Shown piece by piece: positions 18,238 through 26,492 of a DNA stretch of 64,000 nucleotides (within the stretch, counting starts at the first letter, position 1; every line of letters begins with the position of its first letter). The translations under genes were made by a program, and so were the position numbers. The notes under the pieces are model-generated. The model was not told the origin of the DNA, made no database searches, and worked only from the letters and a program-made list of their open reading frames with translations. This DNA comes from an uncultured Amylibacter sp. (GTDB lineage Bacteria; Pseudomonadota; Alphaproteobacteria; Rhodobacterales; Rhodobacteraceae). Location of the stretch: the NCBI GenBank assembly GCA_943846615.1, contig OX044354.1, forward strand, positions 1,815,001-1,879,000, written 5' to 3'.

Positions 18238-19263
18238 ATGAACCGTTTTACAAAAGCATGTTTGTTGGGTGCGGCCGCTGTGTCGATGGCGACATCTGCC
18301 ATTGCGCAGGAAAAATTGAAAATGGCAACGATTGCGCCAGGCTCTTCTGCCTATTTGGTGATGACCACAATGGCATCAACCGTAAATGCCCATCAAGATG
18401 ATTACGAAGTGATCGTGGATGCGACGGGCGCCGCGACCAAGCACATGGTCGAAGCCGCGCAAGGTAAGTTGGACGTCGTAATGTCATCTCCAATTATCTA
18501 CAATTTGATGGCCAAAGGTGCCGCGATGTACAAGAATTTGGATACAGCGCCAGAATTGTCTGAAAACCTAAGTCTGATGTTCTGGTTCCCTTATGGCGCG
18601 TATCACATCGTGACATATGCAGATTCTGGCATCGAGAGCATCGAAGATTTACGCGATAAGCGCGTGTTCTTAGGACCTCCAGGTGGTGGTGCATATAATA
18701 CGGCCAAGGGCTGGGTTTCTGCGTTGACGGGCATGGAGCCTGGTGCGGATTATACACCCGTAAAGGCATCATGGGGCGCCGCGTTACAAGGCTTCCAAGA
18801 TCGTCAGTTTGACGTCTACATCAGTGGTGGCATTCCACCGTACCCACAGATTGAACAGCTATCATTGACATCCAAGCTGCGCATTGTTGGGTTAAACAAG
18901 GCGCAGGCGGATTCTGTTTTGGCGGGCCGTAATGAAGCCGCAAAGAATGCGGTTACGGCGCTAGGTCGTAGTTTAGATGTGATTAAACAGGGTGTTTACG
19001 GTGATGGTGTTGTAAATGAAGAAGATGTTTACACAATCGGATCATTGGTCGGCGTGGCTGCACGATTGGATTTGTCCGATGATGCAGTTTACCAGATGAC
19101 AAAATCGTTCTGGGAAAACATTGAAGAGATCAGAAAAACAGCACCTTACATGAATGATGTAAATCTAGAAACGGCCTTTGCTGCATCGAATCTGAAACTA
19201 CATCCAGGTGCGTTGAAATACTACACCGAGGCGGGCGTGAATATTCCTGCGTCGCTTAAGTAA
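18238..19263 (+). CDS. TAXI-family TRAP solute-binding protein
   Basis: A 341-residue periplasmic binding protein with a clear signal peptide ending in TSAIAQE. KMATIAPGSSAYLVMTTMAS at the mature N-terminus and FLGPPGGGAYNTAKGWVSAL in the middle are typical of TAXI (TRAP-associated extracytoplasmic immunogenic) proteins. It delivers substrate to the fused permease encoded 18 bases upstream. The substrate of TAXI systems is rarely known; the sulfatase-like enzyme 16 bases downstream suggests a sulfated or phosphonate/phosphate-ester compound or its product. The start has GGAAGAAG as Shine-Dalgarno. Confidence 0.92.
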   Translation: MNRFTKACLLGAAAVSMATSAIAQEKLKMATIAPGSSAYLVMTTMASTVNAHQDDYEVIVDATGAATKHMVEAAQGKLDVVMSSPIIYNLMAKGAAMYKNLDTAPELSENLSLMFWFPYGAYHIVTYADSGIESIEDLRDKRVFLGPPGGGAYNTAKGWVSALTGMEPGADYTPVKASWGAALQGFQDRQFDVYISGGIPPYPQIEQLSLTSKLRIVGLNKAQADSVLAGRNEAAKNAVTALGRSLDVIKQGVYGDGVVNEEDVYTIGSLVGVAARLDLSDDAVYQMTKSFWENIEEIRKTAPYMNDVNLETAFAASNLKLHPGALKYYTEAGVNIPASLK

Positions 19264-19279
19264 CACCGGCACAGTTTCC

Positions 19280-20944
19280 ATGGTGCATAGGGCGAAGAAT
19301 ATACTGTTCATCATGTATGATCAGTTGCGTCATGACTATTTGTCCTGCGCGGGTCATAAAACATTACATACCCCCCATTTCGACCGCGTGGCCGAGATGG
19401 GGGTTCGTTTTTCGCGTTGCTATGTGCAATCCCCCGTTTGTGGTGCGTCGCGGATGTCGTTTTACACGGGGCGATACACACACAGCCATGGTGCACAGTG
19501 GAATGGATTTCCGTTGCGTGTGGGTGAACACACGCTTGGCGATCATCTACGAAAAATCGGCATGGGCTGCCATTTGATTGGCAAAACCCATATGCGCGCG
19601 GACAAGGATGGCATGGAACGGTTGGGGATGTCGGAAACGTCCCAAATCGGTTTGCGCCAATCGGAATGTGGTTTCGACAGTTATATCCGAGAGGATGGCA
19701 TGGTGCCTGTAGGCCCCGATGGGTTTTATGATGACCGCCGTTCGCCGTATAATGAATATCTGAAATCCAAGGGATATGGCGGGGATAATCCGTGGCATGA
19801 TAATGCCAATGCGGGACGGACCGATGATGGCGATATTGCCAGCGGATTTTTGATGAAAAATGCGGATATGCCCGCGAATGTGCGTGAAGAGGATAGCGAG
19901 ACGCCGTGGTTGACCAGCCGCACGATTGATTTCATTGAGGAGCAAGGCGACGATCCGTGGTTGGCGCATGTTTCATATATCAAGCCGCATTGGCCCTATA
20001 TCGTGCCGGCGCCGTATCATCAATTATATGGAACGGATGACATTCAGCCGCTGAACCGCGCGGATGGGGAAATGGAAAACCCGCATCCCGTTTACGAAGG
20101 TTTTGCGACCAATCGCATTGGTCAGGCGTTTCAACGCCAAGAGGTGCGCGATGTTGTGATCCCGGCGTATATGTCATTGATCAAGCAGTGTGATGATCAG
20201 TTGGGGCGGTTGTTAAAGCATCTGGAAGATACGGATCGCATGAAGGATACGATGATCGTTTTAACGTCCGATCATGGTGATTATTTGGGCGATCATTTCA
20301 TGGGCGAAAAAGATCTGTTTCATGACTGTTCGGCCAAAGTGCCATTGATCATCTATGATCCCAGCTCCGCCGCCGATGGGACGCGTGGCAGCGTCTGTGA
20401 TGAGCTGGTCGAGAGTATTGATTGTGTTGCGACGTTTATTGAAGTCGCGGGTGGTGAAGTGCCAGAACATATCGTCGAAGGGCGATCGTTGGTGCCATTC
20501 TTGCACGGTGAGGTGCCAGATGATTGGCGTGAATTTGCGATCAGTGAGTATGATTATTCGATTACTCCTGCGGCGGCGAAGGTTGGGTTAGAGCCGCGCG
20601 ATTGTCGGTTGATGATGGTGGCGGACAAGAAGTGGAAGTTATTCCATGCCGAGGGCGGGATTCGCCCGATGCTGTTTGATTTGGAAAATGACCCAAACGA
20701 GTTAGATGATTTATGCAAAGACGGGCGTGCGCCCGAAGAAGTGTTAGATTTGATGTATGAACGATTGGGGCACTGGGCGCGGCGGATGTCGCAACGCGTG
20801 ACCAAATCCGAGGATGATATTAAGGCGATGCGCGGAAAATCTGGTCGGCGTGGCGTTTTGCTGGGCTTGTATGACGGCAGTGAAGTTGATGACGAACTGT
20901 TGTGTAAATATGTCGGCCCTGCGGATGGTGATTATACCCCTTGA
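19280..20944 (+). CDS. Sulfatase / phosphonate monoester hydrolase-like enzyme
   Basis: A 554-residue alkaline-phosphatase-superfamily hydrolase. The metal-binding start ILFIMYDQLRHDY is followed by SPVCGASRMSFYTGR, where Cys54 in C-x-A-x-R is the residue converted to formylglycine in sulfatases and phosphonate monoester hydrolases. A second metal region is TSDHGDYLGDH near 330. The C-terminal EYDYSITP...DCRLMM pattern resembles the Rhizobium phosphonate monoester hydrolase more than choline sulfatase, from memory. There is no signal peptide, so the enzyme is cytoplasmic and probably acts on material brought in by the TRAP system 16 bases upstream. Confidence 0.85.
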   Translation: MVHRAKNILFIMYDQLRHDYLSCAGHKTLHTPHFDRVAEMGVRFSRCYVQSPVCGASRMSFYTGRYTHSHGAQWNGFPLRVGEHTLGDHLRKIGMGCHLIGKTHMRADKDGMERLGMSETSQIGLRQSECGFDSYIREDGMVPVGPDGFYDDRRSPYNEYLKSKGYGGDNPWHDNANAGRTDDGDIASGFLMKNADMPANVREEDSETPWLTSRTIDFIEEQGDDPWLAHVSYIKPHWPYIVPAPYHQLYGTDDIQPLNRADGEMENPHPVYEGFATNRIGQAFQRQEVRDVVIPAYMSLIKQCDDQLGRLLKHLEDTDRMKDTMIVLTSDHGDYLGDHFMGEKDLFHDCSAKVPLIIYDPSSAADGTRGSVCDELVESIDCVATFIEVAGGEVPEHIVEGRSLVPFLHGEVPDDWREFAISEYDYSITPAAAKVGLEPRDCRLMMVADKKWKLFHAEGGIRPMLFDLENDPNELDDLCKDGRAPEEVLDLMYERLGHWARRMSQRVTKSEDDIKAMRGKSGRRGVLLGLYDGSEVDDELLCKYVGPADGDYTP

Positions 20945-20999
20945 TATTCAATGGCGTATTCGCCAGTTTGGTACGGGCTGAAATCACACAGGTGCCGAT

Positions 21000-22349
21000 A
21001 TGGGACAATCTACGACTTTGATCAAAAATGCAGACGTTGTTGTGACAATGGATGTGGGGCGGCGCGAATTAAAGGTCGCGGATATCCTGATAACCGATGG
21101 TGAGATTACCGCCGTAGGACATGATCTGGGCGTTGCTGATAATGTGATTGACGCGCAGGGCTGTGTTGTGACGCCTGGGTTGATCAATACGCACCATCAC
21201 CTGTTTCAGTCATTGGTACGCGGTGTGCCTGCGGGGCAGGATGCGTTGTTGTTTGGATGGTTGAAAACGCTGTACCCGATTTTTCAGCAGATGCAGGGCG
21301 AAGACATGTATGTGTCGGCGCAATCTGGTTTGGGTGAATTGGCGCTGTCTGGGTGTACGTTAAGTTCGGATCACCAGTATATTTTCCCAAATGACGTGAT
21401 GATGGAACATGCGATTAATGGCGCACAATCCATTGGGGTGCGTTTCCACGCAACCCGTGGTGCGATGTCCGTAGGCGAGAGCAATGGTGGATTGCCACCG
21501 GACAGTTTGGTGGAAAAAGAGCCAGATATCCTGCGTGATTTTGAACGGGTGATTTCCGAGCTGCATGACCCATCCTCTAATGCGATGGTGCAGGTGGCGT
21601 TGGCGCCGTGTTCACCGTTTACCGTGTCCGAGGGATTGATGCGCGATGCGGCGATGATGGCGGTGGATAAGGGTGTGATGTTGCATACCCATTTGGCGGA
21701 GAATGACGAAGATATTGCGTATTCGATTGAGAACTTTGGCTGTCGCCCAGGTGAATATGCTGAGCGGTTGGGCTGGACGGGGGACCATGTTTGGCATGCG
21801 CATTGTGTGAAGTTGGATGCATCCGAGATTGATTTGTTTGCGCGATCCAAAACGGGTGTGGCCCATTGTCCGTGTTCGAATTGTCGTTTGGGTAGTGGTA
21901 TCGCGCCCGTTCGTGCGATGCGGGATGCGGGGGTTAAGGTTGGTTTGGGCGTTGACGGATCGGCATCCAATGATGCGGCGCATCTGTTGTCCGAGGCGCG
22001 GCAGACGTTGTTGTTACAGCGCGTGCAAAATGGGGCGGATGCGATGAAAGCGCGCGAGGCGTTGGAGATTGCGACCCTTGGCGGTGCGTCTGTTTTGAAC
22101 CGTTCGGATTTGGGATCTATTGCCGTTGGAAAGCGCGCGGATATTGCGATTTGGGATGTGACCGGATTGGCGGCGGCGGGGGCGTGGGATCCTGTGGCGG
22201 CGTTGGTTTTGAACGGGCCGTTTAATGTGCGGGATTTGCTGGTTGAGGGGAAGCCCGTGGTGGCCGAGGGACAGTTGGTGAACCAAGAAGAGGGTATGAT
22301 TGTTGAGCGGGTGAATAAGAGGGTTCAACGCCTGATGAACGCCGTTTAA
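21000..22349 (+). CDS. 8-oxoguanine deaminase (amidohydrolase)
   Basis: A 449-residue zinc amidohydrolase of the Atz/Trz group. Metal and substrate ligands are visible: INTHHHLFQSLVRG (H-x-H), MLHTHLAEN, WHAHCVKLD, and LGVDGSASNDAAHL. The sequence HCPCSNCRLGSGIAPVRAMR is characteristic of the 8-oxoguanine deaminase group described from Pseudomonas aeruginosa, which turns 8-oxoguanine into urate. This fits the purine-catabolic neighbours well. Guanine-type or other hydrolytic deamination cannot be excluded from sequence alone. The gene starts 55 bases after the sulfatase gene; a 5-bp stem-loop TGGCG-TATT-CGCCA lies in that gap (20952-20965). Confidence 0.85.
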   Translation: MGQSTTLIKNADVVVTMDVGRRELKVADILITDGEITAVGHDLGVADNVIDAQGCVVTPGLINTHHHLFQSLVRGVPAGQDALLFGWLKTLYPIFQQMQGEDMYVSAQSGLGELALSGCTLSSDHQYIFPNDVMMEHAINGAQSIGVRFHATRGAMSVGESNGGLPPDSLVEKEPDILRDFERVISELHDPSSNAMVQVALAPCSPFTVSEGLMRDAAMMAVDKGVMLHTHLAENDEDIAYSIENFGCRPGEYAERLGWTGDHVWHAHCVKLDASEIDLFARSKTGVAHCPCSNCRLGSGIAPVRAMRDAGVKVGLGVDGSASNDAAHLLSEARQTLLLQRVQNGADAMKAREALEIATLGGASVLNRSDLGSIAVGKRADIAIWDVTGLAAAGAWDPVAALVLNGPFNVRDLLVEGKPVVAEGQLVNQEEGMIVERVNKRVQRLMNAV

Positions 22350-22354
22350 TCGAA

Positions 22355-22370
22355 TGTCCCCATGGGGACA
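22355..22370. repeat. Perfect 16-base palindrome
   Basis: TGTCCCCATGGGGACA, six bases after the 8-oxoguanine deaminase stop. It is not followed by a T run, so it is either a protein-binding site or an mRNA 3'-end stabilising hairpin. Confidence 0.6.
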
Positions 22371-22418
22371 GGGGGTTAAGTATTTGAAGAAATTATATTT
22401 TTTATAGAAGAGTTTAAA

Positions 22419-23188
22419 ATGAAATTTGAGATTGCCAAACATGCGTTTGGATTGATTGCGCGGAACATTGGAATGGCTGTGCGGATTGTCGTATTACCGT
22501 GGATATTGATCCGGATGCTGAATTATGTGCTTCTATTCCTGTTGTTTATCACGGGGCTTGGTCAAGCTGAGACGATTCCTGGCAGTGGCGTTTTTTTGGT
22601 ATGGAATCTTTTCCATTTTGTGGTGGTTTTCGCGGGGACTGTTTGGATAATGATCGGCTGGAACCGATTTATTCTGTTGGACGATCTGACAGATACAAAT
22701 TGGCCGCAATGGAGTTGGGCGCTGGTTAAGGCTTACTTGATCCGTTTTTTCTTTATCGTCACTGCTTTGATCGTGCCGCTTCTAATTACCATCCTGGTTT
22801 CGACTGTGTTGAACGAGGCGCGTGGTGAACATTTAGGCGCCAATGCACACACACTATTGATGCGTATACTATCCGAAGTCGTAACTTGCATGTTGTTCTT
22901 TTATTGTCTTTTTCGCATCAGTTTGGGGTTGCCGTCGGCGGCGCTGGGTAAACGCATGTATATTCGTGAATCATTTTCCAAAACCAAATCTTATGGCGGC
23001 GACATTTGGGGGCGAGTTTCGTAGTTTCTTTGATGTTTCTAATTGAACGGGCCTTAGAGACTGATTCTGCGCCAACTATGCTTACCAACATGGCAGATGC
23101 GATCGTTGGCGCGTTTACCATTTTATATTTTGCCAGCAGTATGATCACGCTTTACGGTGTCGCCGAAGAAGGGCGCGCGCTGAATTAA
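22419..23188 (+). pseudogene. Polytopic membrane protein with a -1 frameshift
   Basis: Two overlapping frames form one membrane protein of about 256 residues. The first frame (22419-23024) encodes MKFEIAKHAFGLIARNIGMA and about five hydrophobic segments, then stops after GGDIWGRVS. The second frame carries on from the same point as WGASFVVSLMFLIER and ends in [15 protein letters not shown] at 23188. The break is at a GGGGG run (about 23006-23012); adding one G restores a continuous frame. The family is unrecognised. It may be a true inactivating mutation, a sequencing or assembly indel, or slippage. It sits inside the purine locus and overlaps the stop of uraH by 4 bases. Confidence 0.75.
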
Positions 23189-23532
23189 CTGCCCCGATAG
23201 GTCGAATACCCAAACGGCGAGAGCAGCAGTGGGACGTGGTAGTGGCTGTCCGCATCATTGATGCCGAAGGCGATAGGGATTATGTCCAAGAATAATGGTT
23301 CCGCCAATTCTGGGTTTTGGGCGCGGAGATAATCGCCAGCATGGAAATCGAGGCGGTAGGTGCCTGTGGTGAAATCCGATGCGGGTAGGATTTGTGCATC
23401 AGTGCGACCATCAACGTTTGTTGTCATGGTCGTGATCAGGTCATCGCCGCGATACAGAGCGATTTTTAGGTTGGCGGCAGGGAGGCCTGTAGCGGTATCC
23501 AGTACGTGTGTTGTTAGAAATCCGTTTGGCAT
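23185..23532 (-). CDS. uraH: 5-hydroxyisourate hydrolase (transthyretin-like)
   Basis: A 115-residue member of the transthyretin-related family, which hydrolyses 5-hydroxyisourate to OHCU in urate breakdown. The start [19 protein letters not shown] and the end [18 protein letters not shown] carry the signature residues, including the C-terminal YRGS tetrapeptide that separates the enzyme from transthyretin hormone carriers. GGAGG precedes the ATG at 23532; the frame upstream of it is not conserved. It is divergent from puuE-uraD, with a 122-base shared promoter region containing a GGAAAATTTTCC palindrome. Confidence 0.95.
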   Translation of the reverse strand: MPNGFLTTHVLDTATGLPAANLKIALYRGDDLITTMTTNVDGRTDAQILPASDFTTGTYRLDFHAGDYLRAQNPELAEPLFLDIIPIAFGINDADSHYHVPLLLSPFGYSTYRGS

Positions 23533-23589
23533 TGTGTCCTCCGTTTTTGCGCGGTTCACATTGGCATTGTGGAGGGGTGATTGGAAGGG

Positions 23590-23601
23590 GGAAAATTTTC
23601 C
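23590..23601. promoter_or_regulatory. Palindrome in the uraH/puuE divergent promoter region
   Basis: GGAAAATTTTCC is a perfect 12-base inverted repeat, extended imperfectly by flanking GGAAGG and CTTCCCC. It lies midway between the two divergent starts and is a candidate operator for coordinated control of urate catabolism. Confidence 0.4.
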
Positions 23602-23654
23602 TTCCCCTATTGCGATTTTTGACGGATATTGACGGGCAGACCAAGGAGTGCGCA

Positions 23655-25073
23655 ATGAGTAGATACCCCAGAGACATGTGTGGCTATGCCGCTGATACAC
23701 CCGTTGCGGATTGGCCGAATGCGGCCAAGATCGCCGTGCAGTTCGTTGTGAATTACGAAGAGGGTGGTGAGAATAATATCCTGCATGATGATGAGGCGTC
23801 GGAGGCGTTTTTGTCAGAAATTGTCGGCGCGGCGGCGTGGACGGGGCAACGCCATTGGAACATGGAGAGTATTTATGAATACGGTGCGCGGGCCGGGTTT
23901 TGGCGATTGCATCGCTTGTTTACGCGCCATGAAATCCCCGTGACGGTTTATGGCGTAGCCACCGCATTGGCGCGTTCGCCCGAACAGGTGGATGCGATGA
24001 TTGATGCGGATTGGGAAATTGCCAGCCACGGGTTGAAGTGGATTGAGTATAAGGATTTTGAGCCGCATCACGAACGGGATCACATTCAGCGTGCCAAGGC
24101 GTTGCATGAGCAGGTTACGGGCGATGCACCACGTGGCTGGTATACGGGGCGGTGTTCGGTGAACACCGTTGATTTGATCACTGCGGATGGGTCGTTTGAT
24201 TATGTATCGGACAGTTATGCCGATGATTTGCCGTATTGGTATTGTAAGGGTGGGCGCGAGCAGTTGGTTATTCCATATACGTTGGATGCCAATGATATGC
24301 GGTTTGCGACGCCGCAGGGGTTTAATTCGGGGGATCAGTTTTTCACCTATCTTAAGGACAGTTTCGATGCGCTGTACGAGGAAGGCGTGGATGGGCGGCC
24401 CAAGATGATGTCGATTGGTTTGCATTGCCGATTGGCGGGGCGACCAGGCCGTGTGCAGGCGATTAAGAAGTTCATTGAATATGCCAAGGGGCATGAGGCG
24501 GTTTGGTTTGCCAAGCGGATTGAGATTGCAGAACATTGGCATAAACATCACCCTGCGCCTGATCGTAAGGCGCAGCCAACCGCGATGTCGCGTGATGCGT
24601 TTGTGGAAGCATACGGTTCCATATTCGAGCATTCACCATGGATTGCAGAACGTGCGTATGATGCTGAATTGGGGGCGGCGAATAATACCGCACGTGGTTT
24701 GAAATCGGCGATGGCGATGCAGTTTCGGATGGCCAGCGAGGAAGAGCGTTTGAATGTGTTAAAGGCGCATCCTGATTTGGCGGGCAAGTTAGCGGCGGCG
24801 AAGCGGTTGACGGCAGAGAGTACCGCCGAGCAGGCCAGTGCAGGGCTGGATGCGTTGACGGTCGAAGAACATGCGGAGTTTACGCATTTGAATACGGAAT
24901 ATACCAGCAAGCACGGGTTTCCGTTTATCATCGCGGTAAAGGGTTTGACCAAGGATCAGATCATTTCGCAATTCAAAGCGAGGGTGTTTAATCCGCGTGA
25001 GGTGGAATTTAAGACGGCCTGTAAACAGGTGGAACGGATCGCGCTGTTGCGCCTTAAGGAGGTTTTGCCATGA
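23655..25073 (+). CDS. puuE: Bifunctional allantoinase (PuuE) - OHCU decarboxylase (UraD) fusion
   Basis: A 472-residue fusion. The N-terminal about 300 residues are a PuuE-type, metal-independent allantoinase of the polysaccharide-deacetylase fold ([43 protein letters not shown]). The C-terminal about 160 residues are OHCU decarboxylase ([20 protein letters not shown] with its catalytic His, and [12 protein letters not shown]). The protein thus makes S-allantoin from OHCU and opens it to allantoate. ATG 23655 follows CAAGGAG; the earlier open frame overlaps uraH and is not coding. It overlaps the next gene by 4 bases. Such fusions are known in Rhodobacterales. Confidence 0.94.
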   Translation: MSRYPRDMCGYAADTPVADWPNAAKIAVQFVVNYEEGGENNILHDDEASEAFLSEIVGAAAWTGQRHWNMESIYEYGARAGFWRLHRLFTRHEIPVTVYGVATALARSPEQVDAMIDADWEIASHGLKWIEYKDFEPHHERDHIQRAKALHEQVTGDAPRGWYTGRCSVNTVDLITADGSFDYVSDSYADDLPYWYCKGGREQLVIPYTLDANDMRFATPQGFNSGDQFFTYLKDSFDALYEEGVDGRPKMMSIGLHCRLAGRPGRVQAIKKFIEYAKGHEAVWFAKRIEIAEHWHKHHPAPDRKAQPTAMSRDAFVEAYGSIFEHSPWIAERAYDAELGAANNTARGLKSAMAMQFRMASEEERLNVLKAHPDLAGKLAAAKRLTAESTAEQASAGLDALTVEEHAEFTHLNTEYTSKHGFPFIIAVKGLTKDQIISQFKARVFNPREVEFKTACKQVERIALLRLKEVLP

Positions 25074-25888
25074 GTTATTACGCACCCAAGGGGGGATTGT
25101 TGCCGCAAACTGTGACACCACAAGGGCGGGCGAAGTTTACCGAGAGTTATTGTTTTATCCCGTCCGAGGTGTTCAGCGATATTGTGACGTCGAACCTGCC
25201 GTTTTGGACGCAGACACGTGCATGGATCATAGCGCGACCATTATCTGGGTTCGCAGAGACATTCGCGCAATATGTGGTCGAGGTGTCGCCCGGTGGGGGA
25301 TCGACTAACCCAGAGCCGGATCCGAAAGCGCAGGCAGTTTTGTTCGTCGTGTCGGGCAAGATCGAAGTGACGATCGATAGCAAGACCCATACATTGAATG
25401 AGGGGGGGTATGCCTATATTCCTGCGGGTATGAAGTGGACGGTGGAGAATACGTCGCGTGATGTGGCAACGTTTCATTGGGTGCGCAAGCAGTATGAATT
25501 TGTTACTGGGATTGGGATGCCGACGGCATTTGTAACATCGGATCAAGACGTCGAACCGACGGTGATGCCCGATTGTGATGGCGTTTGGTCGACGACGCGG
25601 TTTGTCGATCCCAGCGATATGCGCCATGATATGCATGTGAATATTGTGACGTTCCAAAAGGGCGGTTTGATCCCGTTTGAGGAAACCCATGTAATGGAGC
25701 ACGGGTTATACGTGTTGCAGGGCACGGCGAAGTATTTGTTGAACCAAGATTGGTATGATGTGGAGCCCGGTGATTTCATGTGGTTGCGCGCCTTTTCACC
25801 TCAAGCATGTGTGGCGACCAGCGATGAACCATTTCGGTATTTGTTATACAAGGACGTGAACCGCCATCCGAAATTGAGTGTCAGATGA
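25070..25888 (+). CDS. allE: (S)-ureidoglycine aminohydrolase
   Basis: A 272-residue bicupin. YYAPKGGLLPQT and YCFIPSEVFSDIVTSNLPFW at the N-terminus are hallmarks of ureidoglycine aminohydrolase (YlbA/AllE), the manganese enzyme that turns (S)-ureidoglycine into (S)-ureidoglycolate and ammonia. The C-terminal cupin ends in EPGDFMWLRAFSPQACVATS, with EETHVMEHGLYVLQG supplying metal ligands. It starts in an ATGA overlap with the puuE-uraD fusion and overlaps allA by 4 bases, so the three genes are translationally coupled. Confidence 0.93.
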   Translation: MSYYAPKGGLLPQTVTPQGRAKFTESYCFIPSEVFSDIVTSNLPFWTQTRAWIIARPLSGFAETFAQYVVEVSPGGGSTNPEPDPKAQAVLFVVSGKIEVTIDSKTHTLNEGGYAYIPAGMKWTVENTSRDVATFHWVRKQYEFVTGIGMPTAFVTSDQDVEPTVMPDCDGVWSTTRFVDPSDMRHDMHVNIVTFQKGGLIPFEETHVMEHGLYVLQGTAKYLLNQDWYDVEPGDFMWLRAFSPQACVATSDEPFRYLLYKDVNRHPKLSVR

Positions 25889-26361
25889 ACGTAAAGGTAC
25901 AGCCGTTAACGGCAGAAGCGTTTGCCCCCTATGGCGAGGTGTTGGAATGTACGGGCGCGAGTATCACTATCAATCAAGGCAATTGTCAGCGGTTTCACGA
26001 TCTGGCGGGTTTGGATATGGATGGCGGACAGGTTGGGATCAGCCTGTTCCATGCGAAATTACGCACATTACCGTATGAATTAGACTTGATGGAGCGCCAT
26101 CCGTTGGGCAGTCAGGCGTTTATCCCGATGAGTGAGGATGGGTTTTTGATACTGGTTGCGGACGATGATGATGGGGTGCCTGTCAATATAAGAGCATTTG
26201 TCAGCGTACCCAATCAGGGGATCAATTTACACAAGAACATATGGCATGGTGTTTTGACCCCACTGGAGGGTTCTGGACGGTTCGTTGTGGTTGATCGAAT
26301 AGGTGAAGGAAACAATCTAGAAGAATTTCCGTTGCTCGATCCTGTGCGAATCGTTCGTTAA
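25885..26361 (+). CDS. allA: Ureidoglycolate lyase
   Basis: A 158-residue cupin-like enzyme that splits ureidoglycolate into glyoxylate and urea, the last step of this branch of purine catabolism. PLTAEAFAPYGEVLE opens the protein, and MERHPLGSQAFIPM plus INLHKNIWHGVLTPL are conserved in AllA. The glyoxylate formed is the same product as that of glcDEF in this window. The gene overlaps allE by 4 bases and is the last of the puuE-allE-allA run; the permease follows 131 bases later with its own leader. Confidence 0.94.
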   Translation: MNVKVQPLTAEAFAPYGEVLECTGASITINQGNCQRFHDLAGLDMDGGQVGISLFHAKLRTLPYELDLMERHPLGSQAFIPMSEDGFLILVADDDDGVPVNIRAFVSVPNQGINLHKNIWHGVLTPLEGSGRFVVVDRIGEGNNLEEFPLLDPVRIVR

Positions 26362-26452
26362 CCCCACATGGGGGTTGTCACCGTGACTAAAGAATTTTCT
26401 TGATTTTGCGCGAAATTCTGCCACTTTTCCCCTAAGTGCGCACAAAGCGCAC
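26360..26452 (+). promoter_or_regulatory. Structured region between allA and the urate/xanthine permease
   Basis: Three inverted repeats lie here: AACCCC/GGGGTT (26360-26376), GTCAC-C-GTGAC (26377-26387) and the perfect hairpin GTGCGC-ACAAA-GCGCAC (26436-26452). The first may end the allA message, although no T run follows. The last lies in the likely leader of the permease and could be a regulatory RNA element or operator. No known riboswitch consensus was recognised. Confidence 0.4.
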
Positions 26453-26492
26453 CTTAAGCACGCCCAAAGAGGCGTAAATCAAGGGGATAAAA

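Noticed and set aside
22419-23188. Split membrane protein as the missing urate oxidase PuuD
   Set aside because: It is about 256 residues with no cytochrome c C-x-x-C-H motif, whereas PuuD is about 400 residues with such a domain.
23814-24632. 272-codon open frame on the minus strand
   Set aside because: Antisense to puuE-uraD; shadow frame caused by codon bias, no Shine-Dalgarno and no family features.
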